From Galdieria partita (Eukaryota; Rhodophyta; Bangiophyceae; Galdieriales; Galdieriaceae): a stretch of DNA of 64,000 bases. Both the position numbers and the translations under genes were made by a program. The stretch lies in assembly GCA_025991245.1 (NCBI GenBank), contig BQMJ01000002.1, forward strand, positions 1 to 64,000. The letters run 5' to 3'. Below, in pieces: positions 45,447-55,652 of this stretch (position 1 is the stretch's first letter; the number at the start of each line of letters is the position of its first letter). The notes beneath the pieces are model-generated. The model was not told the DNA's origin, did not search any database, and saw nothing but the letters and a program-made list of their open reading frames with translations.

Positions 45447-45746
45447 TCACTCTTTCACGTCTTCCTTGATCTTCTCGGCTTTCTCTGATATCGCTTCTGA
45501 TGCTGCACTTAGACTTTGTTTAACAGCCGACCCTGCCTTCTTTATTTCTTCCTTGGCTTCCTGTGCCTTGTCATGGGCTTCTTCTTGCTTGCTTTTTGGT
45601 GTTGTCCATTCTTTATATTTTTCACTTACAGTTTCTTTGGCTTCGCTTAGTACATGGGTTACTTTTTCCGTTCCAGTGTGAACTGCACTCTTCAGTTTCT
45701 CTTCAGCTTCCTTCAAGGTACTTCTGCCCGAATCTTCTGCAGACAT
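45447..45746 (-). CDS. LEA-like amphipathic helical protein
   Basis: Single exon, 99 residues, starting MSAEDSGRSTLKEAEEKL. It is almost entirely Lys, Glu, Ala and Ser with repeated 11-residue periodicity (AKETVSEKYKEW, AQEAKEEIKKAG, EAISEKAEKIKED), no Cys, and little bulky hydrophobic content. This is the pattern of group 3 late embryogenesis abundant proteins, which are disordered in solution and fold into helices on drying or at membranes. No presequence, so probably cytosolic. It is divergent from a related protein that starts 84 bp away and does carry a presequence, which suggests a duplicated stress-protection pair. Confidence 0.7.
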   Translation of the reverse strand: MSAEDSGRSTLKEAEEKLKSAVHTGTEKVTHVLSEAKETVSEKYKEWTTPKSKQEEAHDKAQEAKEEIKKAGSAVKQSLSAASEAISEKAEKIKEDVKE

Positions 45747-45830
45747 TTCTATATCTCGGGATTCTGAATGTACGCGTCAAATTGAAAAGTGGGCTTCAAT
45801 CCGTGTTAGATGCTTCCAGCAGATCAGAAA
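45747..45830. promoter_or_regulatory. 84-bp bidirectional promoter of the LEA-like pair
   Basis: The start codons of the two LEA-like genes face away from each other across 84 bp (or 63 bp if the upstream in-frame ATG at 45,810 is used). The spacer must hold promoter elements for both. I see no clear TATA box. Confidence 0.4.
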
Positions 45831-46348
45831 ATGTTTGCCTTTCAACAAAACATAGCCTCCAACTCTATTTCTCTTCCAAGGTATGTATTTTTCATACTCA
45901 AATAAGATAAAAGTGTACCAAGCATGAATCTAGGAGATTGGTCTGTAGTAATATTGATTACATCTACTGTAGAAGAGTTGCATTTCCTCAAAATAAAAGG
46001 GTAGTCTTTCATAGGATAACCTCAAGCGCTGCTGCTAGTGACAATGCCAAAGAGGAGATCAAAAATGTGCTCGAAGATATCAAAGAAAAGGGTGCCAAAG
46101 TATATCATTCTGTGGAGGAGTCTGTCAAGCAAGGGGCAGAAAAAGTATCGGAAAAGGTAGATGAACTGAAAGAAGCTGCTCATGAACGAATGGAGGACAA
46201 TGCTCCAGATTATTCATCAGCCAAAGAAAAGGCTGGAGAAGTCGTAGATAACATAAAGGAAGCTGCTAAGTCAACTATGGAGGACATATCTGAGGCAAAG
46301 GAGAAGGTTGAAGAGAAGTGGGAAGACTGGAAAAAAGAGCATAAGTAG
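45831..46348 (+). CDS. LEA-like protein with plastid presequence
   Basis: Exon 1 is 45,831-45,880 (an in-frame ATG also lies at 45,810) and exon 2 is 45,973-46,348; 92-nt intron, GTATGT to CTGTAG; 141 residues. The N-terminus MFAFQQNIASNSISLP followed by RRVAFPQNKRVVFHR is a good red-algal plastid presequence. The mature part repeats 11-residue amphipathic units (KEEIKNVLEDIKEKGAKVY, AEKVSEKVDELKEAA, DNIKEAAKSTMEDI) and ends WEDWKKEHK. It is a LEA group 3-like helical protein, presumably protecting plastid membranes or proteins from stress. Divergent from a cytosolic-looking relative. Confidence 0.7.
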
Positions 46349-46887
46349 TCAAAACCAGTCACGATTGGATGAAGGGATGGGATGGGATATCGTATCAAAT
46401 AAAAACGGGAATTTGTGGTTTTTGAAGAAACCGACATAAAAAAATTTGCGCCAAAAATGCCATCCTAATGGGAGAAGACTTCCACATCATCGTTGTTGAT
46501 GATGGCAAGACAGGCAAACTATTCAGGCCACTTTAAGGTTTCTTGTGCAGCACTAGAAGAATGAATTGGACATCAATGCCATCGAGTCTTAATTTTCAGA
46601 AATGACGAACAATGCATCCTAATATCATCACTCCCCTCTTGATACCTTCTCATACAGACATTAACTTGTTATCCCCAAAGCTACTTATCACTGCACTTTT
46701 TGAACGTTTCATCTTTCCTTCTCCCACTAATTCCTTCATCCGAGAGAAAGGATAGAAGTGGTACAAGTGATAAGTGGAACAGTGATTTTCACAAGTAATA
46801 TTCGGAAGAAACTGTAGAGCTAAAGGGCACGGAAGGCAGGGACAAGCAGTGTCAGACACCTTTTCAGGATAAAGAATTGGCCACTTC

Positions 46888-46951
<64 letters not shown>

Positions 46952-47103
46952 AGAAGAAATGTCGCGAAACAATTTTACTGCAAAATATTTCAAACCACGA
47001 GAGAGCTGCTAGTATGATTCATTTTTCAAATGAAGGCGTTCTGCAAGTACTATAGACCAGGTGAGCCGCATCCACCATTGGGGCTGTTTTTTTAAAGGGC
47101 GCG
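46349..47103. other. Intergenic with dinucleotide tract
   Basis: About 755 bp with a (GT)n-(GA)n tract at 46,890-46,950 and no supported gene. A 79-codon minus-strand frame (46,650-46,889) is Pro/Cys-rich and ends at the dinucleotide tract; I do not support it as coding. Confidence 0.45.
46890..46950. repeat. Compound microsatellite (GT)20(GA)11
   Basis: About 40 bases of uninterrupted GT repeats pass directly into about 22 bases of GA repeats. The GT part could adopt Z-DNA. It ends about 150 bp upstream of the next gene's ATG, within its likely promoter. Confidence 0.95.
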
Positions 47104-47460
47104 ATGTCGAAAGCATTTCAGACAGCGAAAAGAGTTTACCAAGCTGGAAGCAAGCTTTCACTAAATGCCTTGTTGGAGAGAAAACGTATTCCTAATCTTT
47201 ATTCTCGCCGTCACTTTGCAACTGAGACTGAGCAACATTCACATGAGCACGGAAGGCGTCTGACGTGGAAGGACTTCAGGGAAGGCAAGTGCAACTTGGA
47301 CGAGTTGGCAAATGATAATCGACATATCGGCGTGTATATTGTTTTATCCATTTACGTTGTGGTTGGTGTAACTCTTAAAAAAGTATTCGGTGGAAAGAAA
47401 AAGAACGCGACTGAAGAAGCGATCTCAGTTGACCAAGCCGAGATAGCACCGACACAGTAA
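47104..47460 (+). CDS. Small mitochondrial membrane protein, unrecognised
   Basis: Single exon, 118 residues. The first ~40 residues (MSKAFQTAKRVYQAGSKLSL..) are basic with SRRHFATE, resembling a mitochondrial presequence with a processing site near RHFA. A His-rich acidic stretch follows, then DFREGKCNLDELANDN, one membrane helix (IGVYIVLSIYVVVGVTL near 77-95) and a Lys-rich then acidic tail. Size and layout recall supernumerary subunits of respiratory complexes or membrane-protein assembly factors, but I recognise no specific family. Confidence 0.65.
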   Translation: MSKAFQTAKRVYQAGSKLSLNALLERKRIPNLYSRRHFATETEQHSHEHGRRLTWKDFREGKCNLDELANDNRHIGVYIVLSIYVVVGVTLKKVFGGKKKNATEEAISVDQAEIAPTQ

Positions 47461-48306
47461 GTAGATTTCATGGTTTACTTGAGGCAAGCGTTTTGTCGTC
47501 GAGTAGAAACTTTTCACAAGTTTCTTGCCCTAATAAAGTGCCTTTTTGCATAGCTTTCTTAGTGCCTCTGAACATCAACTGTTGTCAAGTCTTGTTCCAC
47601 TTGTTTGGATAAATATACACCGGAGTAAACTTCTGCGTACTTTCTTCATAATTTTCCTTCGCTTTCGTACCAACCCGTATTCTGTATTTCTTACTTCTCG
47701 AGTTAGTTTTTGCAAAGCCATAATTCACGAGCAGAAACCCAACTCTAGCCTACTTTACACTTGGAGCAATGAGTTCCTTCTGTCGGTCTTTAAAGTGAAG
47801 AGACTTCTAAGACAGAAAAAAAGGGAATGAAAGCAGGTTTATCAAAGGAAAAGTAATCAAAATAAGAGGTCAACAGTCTCCATAATAAAACATAGATACA
47901 TTTTTCAAGAACGAAAAACTTTGAAGCGTCTGGTTCTAGCGAAAAAATAAAATGCATGCCAAGTTACAGAAGAGTTTCCATATATTTTTGAAAATTAGAA
48001 GTAAAGACTTACTTGGAAAACGACTTGTATTGTCCGAGACAAAAGGTCTTCAATGATCTCAAAGCAGGATAGAGTGTTCGCAAAATCCAAGTTGTCAACT
48101 AAAACACTGAAAGTGGACCTCTGAGATATCATTCGTTGAGGAGACGAACGCGTAAAACTACCAATGGATGGTTTTCATTGTCTCTAACAGAGCAAGATCC
48201 TTCTTCATTCCTAAAACATTCAAAAAACTAGGAAATTTCATTTTCATTTAATTGAAAAGGCTTTCCAAACCAGCAGTTTCGAAACAATCACATATATTTT
48301 CACTTC
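47461..48306. other. Intergenic between convergent genes
   Basis: About 850 bp holding the 3' ends of the two convergent genes. One 94-codon open frame (47,546-47,830) has no recognisable features. Nothing else seen. Confidence 0.4.
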
Positions 48307-49452
48307 TTATCGTCGATTACAAGCTTCTCTAGCAACTTGAAATAAGAAATTCTGACTATGGCTACTGACTGGTGCCTTTCGAGCTTCCTCTTCACAATTT
48401 TCCTGTTTCCGATACTTCTCAATTCGTGACAATCGCTCACTTTCTAGAAGTTTTGCATCTCGTTGCATTTCCTCTAACAATGCCTCTCTATTAGTTGAGG
48501 AATATTCATAAGACTTTTCAGTTTCTGTGTTCACATTTGACTTGGTCTTATTCTTCTGAAAAGAGTCCTCATAAGCATAATTTGGTTGCGAATCTGCTCC
48601 AGGTTTCCATCCATGATAACTTGCGCCCTTTGGAATCACTAAACCGTATTGTTCTTTCGAATAGTTCCTTCTACTATCCTCTACTCTTCTATCCAAACTA
48701 CGTTCTCTATTCTCGTACTTGCGTGAAATATCCGACTCACGTGTGCGATCTCTTCGGTGACTATGGATTCCTCTTCTAGATGATGTGCGCCTTGAATGGT
48801 CGGATTCGTGTCGTCTCTTCGATCTGTGTTCTCGCGATGCTACATCCCGGTATTCACTAGACCTATTCCTCTTGTCTTTAAGAGTTGAAACTACATTTTC
48901 ACTTGCATGAGTATCTTTCGTACTCTGCTGTAGGCTTAGTGACCTTCTCAACTTCTCCATCTTCACAGGATTATTTCGAATTGCTTGAATAGCCTCCATT
49001 TCCTTACGCTTAATCTCCATCAAAGGATCTTCTCTCAATTTAGCCTCCATATCTAGTCGGTTTAAACCCAATGTAGAGCCAAGCTGAGACCTGTTTCCTT
49101 GTGCGAGCGACTGAAGACGACTTTCTTCTTCTTCCTTCCCTTTCTGTGATAACAAAGTATCTGCGGACTTTTTCCCAAGTAAATATTGTTCTTCTTCGTC
49201 TTTTTCTTTTCCCCATTCATAAAGCCACTCTACTCGCTCTTGTTGCTTCAAAACAGAGGGGTCCAGTTGTCCAGACTCAACTTGCAGTCTTCGCAGCTCT
49301 TGAAAGTGTCTCTCATCTTCCAACTGTTTTTTAAGCTCTTCAATTCGCTTCTTCTCCTCTTCTGCCTTCTTTTCTGCCAACCAAACCTTCTCGTTATTCT
49401 TAAGAGTTGCAGTGTGCCAACTCTTCTTATTCAAAAACTGCAAGGCACTCAT
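48307..49452 (-). CDS. CWC25: Pre-mRNA splicing factor CWC25
   Basis: Single exon, 381 residues, starting at MSALQFLNKKSWH; the frame is open upstream to 49,467 but that codon is TTG. The N-terminal CIR_N-type segment is diagnostic (LNKKSWHTATLKNNEKVW, then AEEEKKRIEELKKQL and ERVEWLYEW), followed by EEQYLLGKK and a conserved block with REDPLMEIKRKE. The rest is an RS-like, Arg/Ser/Asp-rich tail (HRSKRRHESDHSRRTSSRR). Yeast CWC25 joins the activated spliceosome at step one and helps place the branch site; the same nuclear role is expected here. The intron-rich neighbours show splicing is in heavy use. Start codons of this gene and the divergent coiled-coil gene lie 33 bp apart. Confidence 0.88.
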   Translation of the reverse strand: MSALQFLNKKSWHTATLKNNEKVWLAEKKAEEEKKRIEELKKQLEDERHFQELRRLQVESGQLDPSVLKQQERVEWLYEWGKEKDEEEQYLLGKKSADTLLSQKGKEEEESRLQSLAQGNRSQLGSTLGLNRLDMEAKLREDPLMEIKRKEMEAIQAIRNNPVKMEKLRRSLSLQQSTKDTHASENVVSTLKDKRNRSSEYRDVASREHRSKRRHESDHSRRTSSRRGIHSHRRDRTRESDISRKYENRERSLDRRVEDSRRNYSKEQYGLVIPKGASYHGWKPGADSQPNYAYEDSFQKNKTKSNVNTETEKSYEYSSTNREALLEEMQRDAKLLESERLSRIEKYRKQENCEEEARKAPVSSHSQNFLFQVAREACNRR

Positions 49453-49485
49453 CACCAAATTGTCCAATCAATCAATCACTTTCAC

Positions 49486-49817
49486 ATGAACATTGCCGAA
49501 CTGGAAGAACAAGTGAAAAGATTGAATAATCAGATAGAAAAGCTTGAAGTTCTGGCAAATAAACAAAGTAAATAACAGTTATTCGTGTTCGTAACTGTTT
49601 TATTTATTTGCTTCTTGTTTTCCTAGGCTACGAGACGAGAGAAACATTGCAGAGGGACAAAGAAGAATATGAACGACGTTTGCGAGGATTAGAGGAAGAA
49701 AATGAAATGCTTAAAAAAGAACTTGACAAAATTCGTTATCAGCGATTGCACCTTATTAAAGGTTTGGAGGAGCTACGACTCAGACTGGAGAAAGCTTCCG
49801 AGATACAACAGCATTGA
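49486..49817 (+). CDS. Small coiled-coil protein, unrecognised
   Basis: Exons 49,486-49,567 and 49,627-49,817 with a 59-nt intron (GTAAAT to TCCTAG); 90 residues. Almost the whole protein is coiled coil, with heptads such as LEEQVKRLNNQIEKLEVL, EEYERRLRGLEEENEMLKKEL and LEELRLRLEKASE. There is no other domain. Small all-coil proteins of this size include subunits of kinetochore, dynein-adapter and BLOC-type complexes, but the sequence does not allow a choice. Both exons are short and would be missed by simple ORF calling. Confidence 0.65.
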
Positions 49818-50631
49818 ACGAGAAGTTTAGCGGTAGAGCTGTCTTTTGACGTTTCTTTATACTTGACCTTGTGGACTCGAAGCTTGCTTTTACTTTGCTA
49901 GATACTTTTTGTAGATCTTGTCTTTTACCTACTTACAAGCTACTGGGTTCAAGATTCTAGAGGATTCACAAAGTCGCAGAGGTGCGGAACTTTAAGTTTG
50001 AGCACAAATAACTCGTTGTCAAAGATAAATATATTCTTCAATTTCTAGGGCATAGTTTCCATATATTAGAATATATGTGTTTCTCTTTCCACAAATTGTA
50101 AACTTTCAGAAAAATTCTACACAATCATTGGTTTTCAAGTTTCGCTACGTAGAAATAGTTATCAGGTTCACAAACTACATATCAAGATGAAGCTCAATGC
50201 AAACGAGACTCTAGATTGCTGTAAAACCAAACATTTGTAGAATTTGCCCCTAAGAATTGAAACTGTCGGAATTCATTTCCATATAGAGCTACTGAAATTT
50301 CATCGAGGTCTCAGTTTAAGGTGAAGATGAATTCTCAATATCAGTGTGGAAGATTGAAGTTTCGTGCTTTACAATATTTCAACATGATTAAGAACCTGTA
50401 AATAAATGGAACAACTAGATATTATTACAACTTGAAGTTTTCTGAAACTTAAAAAAGTATTGTTTTCTCCTGATCCACAAATTTCCACTCTAAATTATTC
50501 AATTCTGCATCAAAAACCCAAATCCAAATAAACAAACTTTTTCAAAAAAGATTTCAGAATTTCGTATACGATAGAATATATCATTGAATAACTTCCAAAT
50601 GCTTTACCTTATTTCTCAAACATGTGATGTG
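49818..50631. other. Intergenic between convergent genes
   Basis: About 815 bp of AT-rich sequence between two 3' ends. No open frame, tRNA or repeat recognised. Confidence 0.45.
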
Positions 50632-51567
50632 TCAGCGATGCTTCTTTCCGACCAGCTTGTCATTCTTTGTCTGCAGTTCCATTTCCCATTCTTTCGCAAA
50701 CCGTTTATAAATCATCAACGTCGCTCTGGCGTCTTCTACTGAATCATGTTCTCCTTCCTGAATCCTTATTCCTAGGATTTCTTGAGCCAACTTCCTCAAA
50801 GAAGGTGTTTTTCTCAATAAATGGCTACGAAGACCTCGCCACTTGGAAGTATCTCTTATCAGCTTACGTGGATGTGAAAGCAAAAGTGCACGCATATCGT
50901 GATGAATTGCGTGACCAACCAAAATACGATTTCTAATGATAGCATATACATCCTGCTGTACTCTTTCAAACGGTAATGCTTCCGAACTCTTCAAATGTTC
51001 TGGACGGATTCCGCTTACAGAGGTACGGTAATCAACGACTGGTTCCTTGTCGTTCACAACATATTTATCATAGAGTACTTCTCCCTTAAAATTTACGATG
51101 GAAACTCGAGCAAGTGAGTGTTCCTTCCCTAATTTTCCTACGCCAACAAACTCACAATCTAACGCCACTACTTTTGTAAGCCGCGGCATCTCTTTGGAGT
51201 TGAAATACTCTTCTGTTCTCTTGCTGTTTCCAAGCTCTGAATGTTGGTTCGAAGAAGTCGCAGCTGCTTCTCTAGAAAAAGCGGATGAACTTTGCGTTTC
51301 ACCTTGAGCTTGTTTTCTGTAAGAGTTCAGCATACGCTTTCGCTTGTGTTTATAACTGGCTTCGTCATGATTTCCGATGGAAGCAAGTTTCTCGCGAATT
51401 ACTAACCAATTCTGATCTGGCTTTAAAGAAACTTTCGGGGAAGTTTTTCTTTTCCGAAGTAAAGCAGAATTTGGCTTTTCACACGAATCTATCTGTTTGG
51501 AAAGTTTGTCTTGCGAGTGTTCTTCAGACTGCTGCCTATGGATGACACGAGCTATGATTTGCTCCAT
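50632..51567 (-). CDS. REXO4: RNA exonuclease 4 (DEDDh family)
   Basis: Single exon, 311 residues from the ATG at 51,567 (MEQIIARVIHRQQ); the frame is open to 51,600 but begins with TTG. The N-terminal ~135 residues are basic and Ser-rich. The exonuclease domain starts at VVALDCEFVGVG (ExoI motif with Asp-Glu), continues with VSGIRPEHL, the ExoII segment GHAIHHDMRALLL, and ends with the ExoIII segment EGEHDSVEDARATLMIYK (His and Asp of the DEDDh site). All catalytic positions are present. The REX4/ISG20-like family trims rRNA precursors in the nucleolus. ISG20-type nucleases share the domain, but the basic N-terminal extension and GVG after the first motif favour REX4. Confidence 0.88.
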   Translation of the reverse strand: MEQIIARVIHRQQSEEHSQDKLSKQIDSCEKPNSALLRKRKTSPKVSLKPDQNWLVIREKLASIGNHDEASYKHKRKRMLNSYRKQAQGETQSSSAFSREAAATSSNQHSELGNSKRTEEYFNSKEMPRLTKVVALDCEFVGVGKLGKEHSLARVSIVNFKGEVLYDKYVVNDKEPVVDYRTSVSGIRPEHLKSSEALPFERVQQDVYAIIRNRILVGHAIHHDMRALLLSHPRKLIRDTSKWRGLRSHLLRKTPSLRKLAQEILGIRIQEGEHDSVEDARATLMIYKRFAKEWEMELQTKNDKLVGKKHR

Positions 51568-52546
51568 GGCGAACAATTGAATGCCCAAATTCCTTGACAA
51601 GTTTGTGATGTTTATAAACTAAGGAAGAGTGATGCTTGAGTTCTATATAACAAAAAAGACTTGGGTTGTCATGAAAAAGTAATAGCAATGAAACAACAAT
51701 GAGCACAGAGTGATGGAGGACATGTTTTAAGTTACTTATGGGAGACTGTTCCTGTTGCCAACAATGTTATAATCTCGATTTTTCTACAACTGAAGAGCAT
51801 TGTAACAGCGATGCATTCCTCGATAGCACTTTCACTGTGATGAAATGAGTCACATAGCTTGTTCTTTTCTTGTCAAGACCTTCCAACACAATGAAAGATG
51901 AGAAAAGAGGTCTGAAATATGTATGTATACCTTGCAAGTTACTATTCTCATCTGCTGAAGGAAATTCTAATATGGTGCAAACAATGCATAAAACAAATTC
52001 ATACTACACTATCATTTGAATACATCACAATGTTACACTTTCAGTAAAAAGTTCTACTACCATTCTAGAAAGGTCGAATTACATTTTGAATAGAAAGTGG
52101 AGTTGTCAGAATGTCCAACTCTCTCTGACACAAAAGTCGTCTTGAATAATTCACATGTTTCGCGCAATTTCTACTTCAACTGTATTCTCCTGCAAAGTGA
52201 AGCATATCAAGTTGAGCTTAGCTAGAGAATCTTCACTATTGGCTCTGAACCTCCATTTAAACCCTCTTCATTGCATATTTGAAAATCATAATAGCTACTG
52301 AGCTAGAATTCTGAAATCGCAAAAATCACAACCTTCGAACTTGAAGTGATGACTCCTTACAGGATCATCAACTAAAGCTATTCATTTGTACGAAAAAATA
52401 TCCAACACCACTTGAAATTAGAAAAATGCAATTCTAGTTGATCTAATATTGCTTCCAATGTTAAGGTACAGAACTACCTTGAAGACAAGCCATGTTTTGG
52501 GCACATTATTCACACTCGCGAAACACAAATATAGATTCAAGCAGCA
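51568..52546. other. Intergenic upstream of REXO4 and downstream of BRF1
   Basis: About 980 bp. It contains the REXO4 promoter and the BRF1 3' end, both on the minus strand. No other gene is supported. Confidence 0.45.
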
Positions 52547-54302
52547 TCATTGTTCCTTATTTCTATCACTGTCTTCTTCATTACTCGGGTTGGATAAATT
52601 ATTATCGTCATTGAAGCGAAAAAGTTCCTGTAAAGCAGCATAATTAACCTTCTTCGAGACTTTCTTCTCAGATAAGGCACCGAGAACTGCGTCCACAGTG
52701 CTATCTGTCCCATGAGAGGCTCTACTAGAAGCACGACGAGACCTCCTCCTTTTCTTTTCTACAGCAGGTGAACCTTCTGTTTCATTTTGTGCCATTTCTG
52801 CCTGTCGTTCTAAATAATCTTGATTTAGACGAGTCCACAACTCTCTCTTTTGCTGCTCTTCTTCCTCATTATTCAAATAAGAGTTCAGTTCCTCTTCATC
52901 AATATCAAACAAGTCCAGGTCCTCCCCATCATCATCATTTTCTATAGTATCCTCATCTTGCAACGACCGTTGACTGTACGAATTAATTGCACTAGTTTCT
53001 GAAGCATTCAAAGCAACACTATTATCCAGGCATCCTGGTGTTGTTTCGTCCGTTACTCTCGAAAATGTATCGGATGAAAATTCATCAGAAAAAATCGGAT
53101 GCGTCAAAGACTCAGCCGACTGCTCTCCCCTCTCGATTCTTTTAACCTCCTCACTATTAAGTACTTCGTTCATTTCTCGTTCAATCACATCCTCCTCTAC
53201 ATAACGTTCAAGATTCCTTCTCCTCTTAAATGAAGGAGGATCTGACTCCTTCAATTTATTTGCATCATTAAGTGCTTCAACATTGCCATCGTCACCTCCC
53301 ATTGCATCAATTTCATCAGCTGTTAATAGAGCTGACGGTGTCTCTTCTAATTCCAGTAAACGTTTCCGTAAAGTGACGTCTCCAATTCGCACGACAGTTA
53401 CAATTTCTCTTTGAGAACGATAGAAGCCATGCATTTTAGCTGCCACAAATAAGGCAGCACCACAAAGACCAGACGGTCTCCTTCCTGTATGAATCCAGTC
53501 ACGTTTCATTCGAGCAATCAGCCGAAGTGCTGAAGTTGCCACGGCATGTGTCTTTTCTTCAAAGCCTAACTTGGAAGCAAAACGATGAATATAAAGAGAA
53601 GGGTCTATGATTGGGAGACTAAGGTTTAAGATTCGCGCAAATTTTAAAAAAGTTCTTCCAAGATCGTAGACGTTCGTTTGAAGGTAATCACTAAAGTCGA
53701 TTAAAAGATGAGGTGTTTTCTCTCGCCTGCAAACAATATAAAGGCAAGAAGCACACACGTTGGATGCCTTTCTTCCTTGCAAAAAATTGTGCTCAACTGC
53801 GAGAAGGAACATTCGAAACGCTTGTTCCTCTTGTGAAGAGTTTAAATGGAGTGCACCAACAACTTCTGCGATAATTTTACGCCCTTGGCTCAAAATTTAG
53901 TTGATGTATTTAACAAACTTACGCTACTTTACCGTTATTTCTTGTAGCCTCTCTAGACTCTTTCGAAAGCCCAGGTATTGTAACGCCAGAAGAAGGCACG
54001 AAACCTTTTCATATATATATTAAGAGAGACAGTAAAAAAATTCCTTATTAGCTACCTGAAGAGTCCACAAACTGTCCCACAACCGAACTATGACCTCCAG
54101 GACCTTCAACAAACGTAACCTCAGAGACTATAGTATTCTCTTCCACTATACAACCACAATGGGTGCAAAAAGTGTTTCCCTGGGCTACATCGTGCTCTAA
54201 GTCATTACTACCACAATGAGGGCAGTTCTTTCCTGTATTGGATATTGCAGAGTGCTCGTGAAGTGCTTCATGCCAAGGTTCATCGTCTACACTGGTTGTC
54301 AT
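52547..54302 (-). CDS. BRF1: TFIIIB subunit BRF1
   Basis: Three exons on the minus strand: 54,302-54,056, 54,004-53,923 and 53,888-52,547, with introns of 51 and 34 nt (the latter shorter than most here); 556 residues. The N-terminus has a zinc ribbon (CPHCGSNDLEHD then FCTHCGCIVEEN). Exon 2 encodes GVTIPGLSKESREA. Exon 3 has two cyclin folds (KIIAEVVGALHLNSSQEEQAF; HTGRRPSGLCGAALFVAAKM), then an acidic stretch and a C-terminal KKVSKKVNYAALQELF that resembles the BRF homology region binding TBP. Length and the C-terminal extension separate it from TFIIB. It recruits RNA polymerase III to tRNA and 5S genes. Start codon 72 bp from the divergent pseudouridine synthase gene. Confidence 0.92.
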
Positions 54303-54374
54303 AATTGTGAGGAACAACAATGGGAAACAGAATTGAGAACGTTGACAGCCCAAAATTCCTTCCCCCTTTGCACT
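54303..54374. promoter_or_regulatory. 72-bp divergent intergenic region (BRF1/pseudouridine synthase)
   Basis: Two divergent start codons are separated by 72 bp, so promoters and leaders are shared or overlap. No TATA-like element seen. Confidence 0.4.
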
Positions 54375-55529
54375 ATGCTCGCGTTATTTATTGTTCCCTT
54401 GGTATCAAGAGGCTTCCAACTTGGCTCGCTTTGCAAAAAAGCACTCATTGAGGCTCCCAACCGTCGAATCACTGAAGTACTATATAAACGACCTTTTTTT
54501 GCGTCGGCATCTAGGAAAGAGGCTTTAGTTGACAAGCCTGAAGAAGATTGTGATTCTTGTGAACAAGTGGCTAGCTTTCGTGTCTCTCCAGATGAGGTTG
54601 GACAGAGAGTAGATAAGCTCCTAGCTTTGCGTTTTCCAGAACAATCAAGAACCTATTTTGAGAAACTGATTGAAAGGAGGTTAGTGAGACTGAACGGATC
54701 GAACGCGGTGACCAAAAGCTTTCGAACTCGACATGGAGATGAAATTGAGGTAACTTTTTTAGCATCACCAGAATTTCGCTTTGAAGCTCAGAATATACCT
54801 TTAAATATCTTGTACGAAGACGACCATGTTATTGTCATTAATAAGGCTTCAGACATGGTAGTGCATCCCGCACCTGGAAATTGGAACAATACCTTGGTAA
54901 ATGCCCTCGCTTATCACTTGGGAGTATATTCATTAGATGAAAGTCATGAAAACATTCGACCCTGGATAGTCCATAGGTTGGACAAGGGAACGTCAGGGGT
55001 TCTCGTGACTGCAAAAACTGACTTGGCCCAAAGAAACCTCATGCAAGCATTTAAATCGAGAAACATTAAGAAGTCATATATTGCAGTTTGTTATGGAAAC
55101 CCTATGACTCGTCTCCACGTTTTATGTGGAAACAATATTATGGATATGCCAATTGGCCGCAGCCATTCCAATCGTTTGAAGATGGAAGTTGTTCCATTGG
55201 AAAAGGGAGGAAAAGAAGCTGTAACAATTCTTGAAGGAGTCGCTTATAACGAGGAACAATTGTGTGTGGTTTCCTTGAAACTGTTGACTGGAAGGACACA
55301 TCAAATTCGAGTGCATCTGCGCCATTGTGCTTCCTACATAGTGGGCGATGAACTTTATGGATTGCCACATATTAATGAAAAGTATAAATTTTTTGCTAAG
55401 AGGCCTTTACTGCATTCTTGGAAATTAGCATTTCCTCATCCAGTCACAGGAGAGTGGAAAGAATTTCGTGCTCCCTTTCCTGAAGACTTGAAATCTGCAG
55501 TGAATTATGTTCGACAAGGAATTCAGTAG
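54375..55529 (+). CDS. RluD-type pseudouridine synthase, organellar
   Basis: Single exon, 384 residues from MLALFIVPLVSRGF; the frame is open further upstream but that part overlaps BRF1. An N-terminal extension of ~65 residues (hydrophobic then basic, KKALIEAPNRRI) suggests an organelle presequence. An S4 RNA-binding domain follows (GQRVDKLLALRFPEQSRTYF, IERRLVRLNG), then the PseudoU_synth_2 domain with DMVVHPAPGNWNNTLVNAL, the catalytic HRLDKGTSGVLV loop with its Asp, and LLTGRTHQIRVHL near the end. RluD-like enzymes convert uridines in large-subunit rRNA to pseudouridine. Plastid or mitochondrial location cannot be decided from the presequence. Confidence 0.88.
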   Translation: MLALFIVPLVSRGFQLGSLCKKALIEAPNRRITEVLYKRPFFASASRKEALVDKPEEDCDSCEQVASFRVSPDEVGQRVDKLLALRFPEQSRTYFEKLIERRLVRLNGSNAVTKSFRTRHGDEIEVTFLASPEFRFEAQNIPLNILYEDDHVIVINKASDMVVHPAPGNWNNTLVNALAYHLGVYSLDESHENIRPWIVHRLDKGTSGVLVTAKTDLAQRNLMQAFKSRNIKKSYIAVCYGNPMTRLHVLCGNNIMDMPIGRSHSNRLKMEVVPLEKGGKEAVTILEGVAYNEEQLCVVSLKLLTGRTHQIRVHLRHCASYIVGDELYGLPHINEKYKFFAKRPLLHSWKLAFPHPVTGEWKEFRAPFPEDLKSAVNYVRQGIQ

Positions 55530-55652
55530 GAAGCAGTTTTTGATACTTCATGAACAGAAAACAACTTTATTCCAGCGGTAGAGAAACCCTTCGGTTCTAG
55601 TAGAAGACAGCTAAGTAGGTTGATAACCACTCTGAAATATTCTATTTCGTTC

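Noticed and set aside
54216-54374. Upstream extension of the pseudouridine synthase frame
   Set aside because: It overlaps BRF1 exon 1, which is clearly coding on the other strand. The ATG at 54,375 gives a sensible presequence.
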